Source of the DNA: Solirubrum sp044628455
GTDB lineage: Bacteria; Bacteroidota; Bacteroidia; Cytophagales; Hymenobacteraceae
Length of the DNA: 64,000 nucleotides
NCBI RefSeq assembly: GCF_044628455.1
Contig: NZ_JBIYZW010000001.1
Coordinates: forward strand, 2,356,001 to 2,420,000
Reading direction: 5' to 3'
In this document: positions 59,183-64,000 of the stretch, piece after piece
How positions within the stretch are numbered: the stretch's first letter is position 1
Layout: every line of letters begins with the position of its first letter
Position numbers and translations under genes: made by a program
The notes under the pieces: model-generated
The model's database searches: none
Seen by the model: only the letters and a program-made list of their open reading frames with translations
What the model was told of the DNA's origin: nothing

Positions 59183-60070
59183 CTACGCCGGGACGGCCGC
59201 GCCGATTTCGGCAATGCGGTCGGCCACGCGCTGCATCAGCCACATGGGCGTGCTGGTGGCCCCACAAATGCCCACCGACTGGGCGCCCTCAAACCAGGCT
59301 TCGGCCAGCTCCTGCTCATTTTCGACGAAGTAGCTGCGCGGGTTGGTTTGCTGCACCACCGCGTACAGGGCCTTGCCGTTGGAGCTTTTGCGCCCGCTCA
59401 CGAACACAATTACGTCGTGTTCCTGGGCAAAGCGGCGCAGCTGCGGCTCGCGATTCGACACCTGCCGGCAAATCGAGTCGTTGGCGTCGAAGGTTTCCTG
59501 CGGGGTGCCCGCGGCGGCCACGCGCTGCTCAATGAGCGCCTTCATGCGGTAGAAGCCCGCGGTGCTCTTGGTGGTCTGGCTGAACAAAGTGACGGGCCGC
59601 GAGAAGTCGACCTGGTCGAGGTCGGCCTCGTTCATCACGATGATGGCGCGGTTGCCGGTCTGCCCGGCCAGCCCGGCCACTTCGGCGTGCCCGGGCTGGC
59701 CGTAGATGACGATCTGCCCGTCCTGGCGCCGGGTGGCGTCGAAGGCGTGCTTGACACGGTTCTGCAGCTTGAGCACCACCGGGCAGGAAGCGTCGATGAG
59801 TGTGAGGTTGTTGCGCAGGGCCAGCTCGTAGGTTTCGGGCGGCTCGCCGTGGGCGCGAATCAGCACCTTGCAGTCGTGCAGGGTGCCCAGCTGCTCGCGG
59901 TCGATGACGCGCAGGCCCTGCTGGTGCAGGCGCTCCACTTCCATGCGGTTGTGCACGATGTCGCCCAGGCAATACAGCTCCGCGCTGTTTTCCAGCTCGT
60001 CTTCCGCCATCTGAATAGCGTACTCGACCCCGAAGCAATACCCGGAATTTTTATCGATGGTGACGTTCAT
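59183..60070 (-). CDS. ispH: 4-hydroxy-3-methylbut-2-enyl diphosphate reductase
   Basis: 295 aa from ATG 60070 (MNVTIDKNSGYC). An ATG at 60088 is possible but would lie only about eight bases from the predicted transcription start. The last enzyme of the MEP isoprenoid pathway converts HMBPP to IPP and DMAPP with a 4Fe-4S cluster. The three cluster cysteines are visible in SGYCFGV, IDASCPVV and ANDSICRQVSNRE. The substrate-binding IRAHGEPP, SGRKSSNGKAL and CGATSTPMWLM segments are all present. It is a cytoplasmic enzyme. A perfect -7 box lies upstream and a strong terminator downstream, so it is a single-gene unit. Confidence 0.95.
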   Translation of the reverse strand: MNVTIDKNSGYCFGVEYAIQMAEDELENSAELYCLGDIVHNRMEVERLHQQGLRVIDREQLGTLHDCKVLIRAHGEPPETYELALRNNLTLIDASCPVVLKLQNRVKHAFDATRRQDGQIVIYGQPGHAEVAGLAGQTGNRAIIVMNEADLDQVDFSRPVTLFSQTTKSTAGFYRMKALIEQRVAAAGTPQETFDANDSICRQVSNREPQLRRFAQEHDVIVFVSGRKSSNGKALYAVVQQTNPRSYFVENEQELAEAWFEGAQSVGICGATSTPMWLMQRVADRIAEIGAAVPA

Positions 60071-60101
60071 GTCCTGCGGTTTGATCAAACGGGAGACGCG
60101 G

Positions 60102-60109
60102 CAAAGGTA
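60102..60109 (-). promoter_or_regulatory. -7 box of ispH
   Basis: TACCTTTG on the minus strand, a perfect TAnnTTTG, 32 bases before the chosen ATG. No matching -33 element is evident about 20 bases further upstream. Confidence 0.5.
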
Positions 60110-60142
60110 CGTTTAGTGCCGCAGCCCGCGGGTATTAGGTGG

Positions 60143-60964
60143 CTAGTGACAGGCCCAGCCGAAAGCCAGCACCGGCAGATGCCGGGCGCACTGTGAAATA
60201 TGGCCGGTGCCCACATCCCCAAACATATACGGCAAGTGCTCCTCGGAAGTCAGCTGAAACAGCACCTGCATCGGCTCGTGGCACTCGGGGCAGGCCGGGT
60301 AGTCCGGTGCCTGCACCCAGTGGGGCCAGCCGCCCAGCTTGTCCTGGTGGGCGGGCAGCAGGGGCTCGGCGCTTTCCTGCTCCAGCCGCACGCCTTCGTC
60401 CAGGGTCAGCGTCAGGCCAATGGTCGGCCATTCTTCCCAGTGCGGGTAATCGGCCACCGCCCGCCAGCCGACGATGGTTTTGGCGGGCAAGCTCTCGGCT
60501 ACTGCCCCCGCGGCTGGCGGCTCGGCCGGCGGCACCAGCCGCACCACCGAGCTGGAGCTGAAGGGCAAAAACCCGTCGTCGCACTCGTTGGGACAGTAAT
60601 ACAGCTGCAGCAGCTGGCCCTGCAGCCGGGGCGCCATTTCCGCGGGCAAATCGGCCGGGTTCAGCTGCACGAACAAGGGCATGGGCTGCTGGCAGCCGGG
60701 GCATACGGGCCCGGGGTGGCTGGCACTCACCAAGCCAAGGCCGCCGAATTTGGAAGCCAGCGCACCGTGGTCTGCGTCAACTGTCAGGGGCAGCCAGGCC
60801 GGGCGCGCGAAGGACCGGATCAGCCCTTGGAGCTCAGCCAGCGGCCGTTCGGGCGGCAGGCCTGGTTTGGCCGATTCATCAATCACAGCTGGCGGCAGGG
60901 GAATAGGTTCGGCGGGCACCGGGGTTGCCGGACGCCCCGAAAACAGGTTTTTCCACCAGCTCAT
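60143..60964 (-). CDS. DUF1963 / YwqG-like protein
   Basis: 273 aa from ATG 60964 (MSWWKNLFSG); an upstream ATG at 61006 overlaps the cmk gene. The pattern of the DUF1963 family is present: FARPAWLPLTVDADHGALAS, SKFGGLGLV, LFVQLNPADLP, LLQLYYCPNEC, then DYPHWEEWPTIG, KLGGWPHWVQAPDYP, LFQLTSEEHLPYMFGDVGTG. Cys pairs CPGC, CPNEC and CPEC may bind a metal. Family members are cytoplasmic and their role is unknown; some are linked to toxin-immunity or stress loci. It starts 13 bases after the cmk stop, at the end of that gene group. Confidence 0.82.
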   Translation of the reverse strand: MSWWKNLFSGRPATPVPAEPIPLPPAVIDESAKPGLPPERPLAELQGLIRSFARPAWLPLTVDADHGALASKFGGLGLVSASHPGPVCPGCQQPMPLFVQLNPADLPAEMAPRLQGQLLQLYYCPNECDDGFLPFSSSSVVRLVPPAEPPAAGAVAESLPAKTIVGWRAVADYPHWEEWPTIGLTLTLDEGVRLEQESAEPLLPAHQDKLGGWPHWVQAPDYPACPECHEPMQVLFQLTSEEHLPYMFGDVGTGHISQCARHLPVLAFGWACH

Positions 60965-60977
60965 TTCCCTCAGAAAC

Positions 60978-61682
60978 TCAGGCCTTTTCCGCCATGCGCA
61001 GCGCATCCACCAGCACCGACGACACCCGCTCCAGCACGAAATCCACCTGCTCGTCGATGGTGATGTGCGAGGTATCGAGTAGTACCGCGTCGGCGGCGCG
61101 GCGCAGCGGGCTTTCGGCGCGGGTTGAGTCGATGTGGTCGCGCTTTTGCAGGTTCTGGATGATGTCGTCGAGCGGCACCTCCTCCCCTTTCGCGGCCAGC
61201 TCCATCTGCCGGCGCATGGCGCGGGTGTGCACGTCGGCGGTCATAAACACCTTCACCTCCGCGTCGGGAAACACGGTGGTACCGATGTCGCGGCCGTCCA
61301 TCACCACGCCGCGCTTGCGGCCCATGCGCTGCTGCTGGCGCACCATGGCGTGGCGCACGGCCGCAATGACCGACACCTCGCTCACGGAGTTGGAAATCCG
61401 CATCTGCCGGATGTCGTCCTCGCGGATGACGCCGTCGAGGCACAGCTCGTTGCGGCCGGTGCGGCGGTTGCGCTTGAAGCTGATCTGCAGCTGGTGCAGG
61501 GCTTCTTCCACCCGCGGCAGGTCGTCGAAGGAAATCTCGTGCTCGAGCAGGTAAAGGGTGACGCCGCGGTACATGGCCCCGGTGTCGATGTATGCATAGC
61601 CTAATTCGGCGGCTACGGCTTTGGCCGTGGTGCTTTTGCCGCAGGAAGAGTAGCCGTCGATGGCTATGACGATGTTTTTCAT
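60978..61682 (-). CDS. cmk: Cytidylate kinase
   Basis: 234 aa from ATG 61682 (MKNIVIAIDG). P-loop GYSSCGKSTTAK (~10-21), CMP-binding YIDTGAMYRGVTLYLL, the DGVIREDDIR insert, VVMDGRDIGTTVFPDAEVKVF (catalytic and NMP-binding Asp/Arg), and the lid-side RDHIDSTRAESPLRRA. It phosphorylates CMP and dCMP with ATP in the cytoplasm. The start overlaps the stop of the upstream gene by four bases (ATGA at 61679-61682), which implies translational coupling to an uncharacterised protein. Confidence 0.95.
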   Translation of the reverse strand: MKNIVIAIDGYSSCGKSTTAKAVAAELGYAYIDTGAMYRGVTLYLLEHEISFDDLPRVEEALHQLQISFKRNRRTGRNELCLDGVIREDDIRQMRISNSVSEVSVIAAVRHAMVRQQQRMGRKRGVVMDGRDIGTTVFPDAEVKVFMTADVHTRAMRRQMELAAKGEEVPLDDIIQNLQKRDHIDSTRAESPLRRAADAVLLDTSHITIDEQVDFVLERVSSVLVDALRMAEKA

Positions 61683-62095
61683 GAAGCGTGCGTTCGGCGG
61701 GTGGCCGGCGGAAGCGGCACGGGAATCCACGTCCGCCGCGGCGCGGGCTGCTGCAGGCGGGCGGGCACCGACTGGTAAAACCCATCCACCGATTCAACAA
61801 GCCCGTGCGTGAGCTGACGGTCCACGTGCACGAACGGCCGCACAAAGGTATGCGCTCCAAGCTGTACGCCGACTACCCCGTGCTCGTTGGTTTCCCAACG
61901 CCCTCCAAATGAGTTGATAATGCACTGACCTAAAAAGCAGCCGAGGGCATTGACCACGCCGGCGCGGGCGCCGGGTTCAATTTCATGGCGTTGTTGTTCA
62001 ATAAAATCGGTGAGTGCCCGCACGGCGACAGCGTCGAAGGCGGATACGTTGAGTTGTTGCCGCACAGCTTCGGCGGCAGTCCGGAGTTCTTCCAT
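61679..62095 (-). CDS. Uncharacterised protein coupled to cmk (paralog of the next gene)
   Basis: 138 aa from ATG 62095 (MEELRTAAEAVRQQL); a longer frame to 62191 is AT-rich and looks like leader. Layout: a helix with AFDAVAVRALTDFIEQQRHE, a conserved GVVNALGCFLGQCIINSFGG, GRWETNEHGVVGVQLGAHTF, then RPFVHVDRQLTHGLVESVDG, FYQSVPARL. The neighbour at 62278-62667 has the same order. The pattern resembles small DUF3806-like proteins, but I am not sure. Basic Pro/Arg-rich tail at the C-terminus. It shares an ATGA overlap with cmk. A promoter-like site precedes it. Confidence 0.75.
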   Translation of the reverse strand: MEELRTAAEAVRQQLNVSAFDAVAVRALTDFIEQQRHEIEPGARAGVVNALGCFLGQCIINSFGGRWETNEHGVVGVQLGAHTFVRPFVHVDRQLTHGLVESVDGFYQSVPARLQQPAPRRTWIPVPLPPATRRTHAS

Positions 62096-62145
62096 GACAA
62101 GAAGAAGTAAGAAAAAAGAAAGATGAAGCAACCCGCGTTCGGGAG

Positions 62146-62175
62146 ACAACGTAGTTACAAAATTTTTGCCGCAAA
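62146..62175 (-). promoter_or_regulatory. Putative promoter of the cmk operon
   Basis: Minus strand: TTTG (62172-62175), 18 bases, then TACGTTGT (62146-62153), two mismatches from TAnnTTTG; in an AT-rich gap, about 50 bases before the ATG. Confidence 0.4.
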
Positions 62176-62192
62176 CGCGAATTTTCAGCAAA

Positions 62193-62230
62193 AAAATACC
62201 CCCAAACCCTAGTCCGGTTCGGGGGCTATT
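62193..62230 (-). terminator. Terminator after the second paralog
   Basis: On the minus strand: AGCCCCCGAACC, loop, GGGTTTGGGGGT followed by ATTTTTTTGC. It lies about 50 bases beyond the stop at 62278 and separates the two operons. Confidence 0.8.
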
Positions 62231-62277
62231 TATTGAATTATTCTGTTAATTTCTTACTGCAAACGTTTGGGGTAGGC

Positions 62278-62667
62278 CTAAATCCAGCTGCGCTTTTTGG
62301 GCGGCTCGGCCAGGCGGGCCGGCATGGAAGCGTAGAAGGCCGTAACCGACTCGCTTAGTCCTTTCTCCAGCTGCATGGCTACCCGGAAAAACGGGTTGAA
62401 AAACAGGTCGCCGCGCACGCCGATGCCGGTGGTACCGTCGGGCGCCGAGGCCCATTCCCCCTGAAAGCCCTCGACCAGGCACTGCCCCAGGAATGCGCCC
62501 AAGGCCACCACCACCCCCTGGGTGGTTTGCGGGGTGAGCAGGGGGCGCTGCTCTTCAATGAATGCTTCGAGGCGCTGCACGGCGGCCTCGTCGAAGGCGT
62601 TGACCTCGAGTTGCTGCCGCACGGCTTCGGCGGCTTGCTGGAGTTGGGCGAGGGGGTTTTCGGACAT
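62278..62667 (-). CDS. Uncharacterised protein (paralog of 61679-62095)
   Basis: 129 aa from ATG 62667 (MSENPLAQLQQAAEAVRQQL). It shares with its neighbour VRQQLEVNAFDEAAVQRLEA, FIEEQRP, GVVVALGAFLGQCLVEGFQG, EWASAPDGTTGIGV, NPFFRVAMQLEKGLSESVTA, FYASMPARL, and ends KKRSWI. No known domain is assigned with confidence. It starts 11 bases after the stop of the secreted protein gene at 62679-63356, so the two are probably one operon, closed by the terminator at 62193-62230. Confidence 0.75.
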   Translation of the reverse strand: MSENPLAQLQQAAEAVRQQLEVNAFDEAAVQRLEAFIEEQRPLLTPQTTQGVVVALGAFLGQCLVEGFQGEWASAPDGTTGIGVRGDLFFNPFFRVAMQLEKGLSESVTAFYASMPARLAEPPKKRSWI

Positions 62668-62678
62668 TGGAACGAACG

Positions 62679-63356
62679 TTAGGGAGAAACCGGGGCCGCG
62701 GCCGCCGTTTGGGTTTGCCAACTTACGTACGTGGCCAGCAACTGCGGGGTGTCGCGCCAGGGCCGGGCGGCGCCGGTGCGCAGTTGCCGCGCCACCGCCG
62801 GGCACGCGCCGAACTGCGCCAGCATCCAGGCGCGGTACGCCCGGGCTCTGGTGGGCACTACCTGCAGCGGCTCCGCTCCCCGGCGCAACAGCATCACCTG
62901 GGCGGTAAGCGCCGTCAGGGGCGAAGGGTTTTCCGAATGGTCATACTGGTAGAGTCGGTACTCGCCCTGGCGCAGCAGTTGCCGGGCAAAGCCCTGGGCC
63001 ACCAGCTGCCCGCGGCCCTTGGGCAGCACGAAGTGCTGCACCGCTGCCATCGTGTCGGGGCCCACCACAAAGCGCTTTACCTCGCTGGGGAAGTAGGGCC
63101 GGAAGTCGGGACGGTCCGGCTCGCCCAGGTACACCCGGTCGCGCCGCCACTGGTGCACGCGCGCGGCGTGCCAACGGCCGTCGGGGGTCTGGTAGCGGCC
63201 GTGCAGCCCCGTGCCGCGGTACTGGGCGGCGTCGGCTGCCGGCGCGGGAGTAGGTGGCGGCGCGGCGGCGGAAGGTACCCGCTGGGCCAGGCAGCCGGCC
63301 GAAGCCAGTAGTAGCGCGGTCAACAGGCCAGAGAAGCGAAACGAGGCAGCAGTCAT
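62679..63356 (-). CDS. Secreted hypothetical protein
   Basis: 225 aa from ATG 63356 (MTAASFRFSG). An N-terminal hydrophobic segment ends with LLLASAGCLAQR, which can be read as a lipobox (Ser-Ala-Gly-Cys) or as an ordinary signal peptide ending at LAQ. A Pro/Ala linker and a domain with GLHGRYQTPDGRWHAARVHQ and YFPSEVKRFVVG follow, then GRGQLVAQGFARQLLRQGEY, MLLRRGAEPLQVVPTRARAY and a closing helix. The second half resembles the partial gene at the right edge (LLYxLVDGKxAxLPxKPRDF-like strand and the ending LAxQLxxG...YxxW). Function unknown. Confidence 0.7.
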   Translation of the reverse strand: MTAASFRFSGLLTALLLASAGCLAQRVPSAAAPPPTPAPAADAAQYRGTGLHGRYQTPDGRWHAARVHQWRRDRVYLGEPDRPDFRPYFPSEVKRFVVGPDTMAAVQHFVLPKGRGQLVAQGFARQLLRQGEYRLYQYDHSENPSPLTALTAQVMLLRRGAEPLQVVPTRARAYRAWMLAQFGACPAVARQLRTGAARPWRDTPQLLATYVSWQTQTAAAAPVSP

Positions 63357-63463
63357 ATAGTCGGGAGGCCGGGCAGCGGCCGGCGCGTTGCACGTCATTG
63401 GCCGGGTTTGTTGCAAGCCCCAAAGCGTGCTGATGCACCTTCCTCAGCGCGGCCACCTACCAA

Positions 63464-64000
63464 TTACTCGCCCTTTTCCCCAGCGGCCGCCGCAAAAAAG
63501 GCCGTCGTATCGAATCCGGCGGGCTTCCAACGCAGGTATACCTCGAGGATCTGCCGGAGGTGCTCCGGCTGCAAGGCGCTTTCGCCGCCTTTCAGTTGCT
63601 GCGCCAGAATCGGGTGGTCCCCGACGAGCAGCAGCATGGCCGCCCGAAAGTCCCTGGGCTTCTTCGGCAGCACGGCCGCCTTGCCATCGACAAAGCGCAG
63701 CAGGGGTAGTTCGCCAGCGGTTGCCCGGTAGCTGAGCAATTCGACCTGCGGCCGCCGCCAAAGCCGCCGCCCTAAAACCGTGGCAGGCGGCAGGGCTTCT
63801 TTTCCTTTGGCGACCAGGGCAAAATGCGCTTGGCGGACGACGGCAAAAGAGTCCTGGTGGATGACCACTCCCTCCAAAGCCTCCAGATGCAGCGTGTTGG
63901 CCGCACTGCCCTGGCCTACGGTTACGTTCCGACTCGTCAGTACCAGGTAATCCGTTTCCCACGCAGCACCGCCCACCCGGTGAAACTGCCCGCGCCCCCG
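63464..64000 (-). CDS. Hypothetical protein, 5' part cut by the right window edge
   Basis: 178 residues visible, open to base 64000 without a needed start; the internal GTG at 63976 is probably not the real start. Visible: QFHRVGGAAWETDYLVLTSR, EGVVIHQDSFAVVRQAHFAL, ATVLGRRLWRRPQVELLSYR, LLRFVDGKAAVLPKKPRDFR, then LLLVGDHPILAQQLKGGESA, QILEVYLRWKPAGFDTTAFF. The order and ending parallel the secreted protein at 62679-63356, suggesting a small family of paralogs. No catalytic motif recognised. Confidence 0.7.
   Translation of the reverse strand, partial: RGRGQFHRVGGAAWETDYLVLTSRNVTVGQGSAANTLHLEALEGVVIHQDSFAVVRQAHFALVAKGKEALPPATVLGRRLWRRPQVELLSYRATAGELPLLRFVDGKAAVLPKKPRDFRAAMLLLVGDHPILAQQLKGGESALQPEHLRQILEVYLRWKPAGFDTTAFFAAAAGEKGE

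Overview
The window looks like chromosomal DNA of a high-GC member of the Bacteroidota, most likely Hymenobacter or a close relative. The reasons are gene content (several proteins with type IX secretion [T9SS] C-terminal sorting domains, a TonB-dependent receptor paired with a DUF4249 lipoprotein, PID-CTERM peptides, 2TM-domain proteins, DUF2723) and promoter-like sites that fit the Bacteroidota pattern (a TTTG or TTGC box, about 20 bases, then TAnnTTTG). The genus is an inference from this content. I found no rRNA, tRNA, CRISPR array, transposase or prophage module.

Layout. 1-12.5 kb holds housekeeping and envelope genes: a GreA/GreB-type factor cut by the edge, a DUF2723 membrane protein, an MFS transporter, the radical SAM / DUF4130 DNA-repair-associated pair, an Omp85-like outer-membrane protein, a CvfB-like RNA-binding protein, an SDR-like oxidoreductase and a small beta-barrel protein. 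12.7-40 kb is dominated by two paralogous copies of a three-gene cassette: a tiny PID-CTERM peptide, a secreted parallel beta-helix protein, and a giant multidomain T9SS surface protein (2,096 and 3,301 aa). Between the two copies lie a smaller T9SS protein, the DUF4249/TonB receptor operon, an OmpH/Skp-like protein and an S9 peptidase. The second giant protein carries about 22 copies of a ~54-residue solenoid repeat, where the first has about two, while a stretch of ~0.9 kb near the two C-termini is almost identical in DNA.

40-50.5 kb carries two histidine kinase / response regulator pairs, each arranged tail to tail, on either side of an adhesin-like protein. 50.6-54.2 kb is a minus-strand cluster of a retropepsin-like protease, a RimK-type ATP-grasp ligase and an AstE-like deacylase, with a T9SS protein gene lying between the last two. 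54.3-64 kb contains a frameshifted sugar-dehydrogenase gene, two 2TM paralogs, a macro-domain protein, an alpha/beta hydrolase, DUF502, IspH, a DUF1963 protein, cytidylate kinase coupled to an uncharacterised gene, and a run of uncharacterised paralogs cut by the right edge.

Intergenic DNA is unusually structured: an array of palindromes with centres exactly 22 bases apart (3.5 kb), nested long hairpin repeats (6.2 and 57.1-57.4 kb), inverted repeats that hug gene ends (10, 42.5 and 58.4 kb), and a 23-bp-arm hairpin (42.6 kb). The best candidate for an undescribed system is the duplicated PID-CTERM / beta-helix / giant T9SS cassette.
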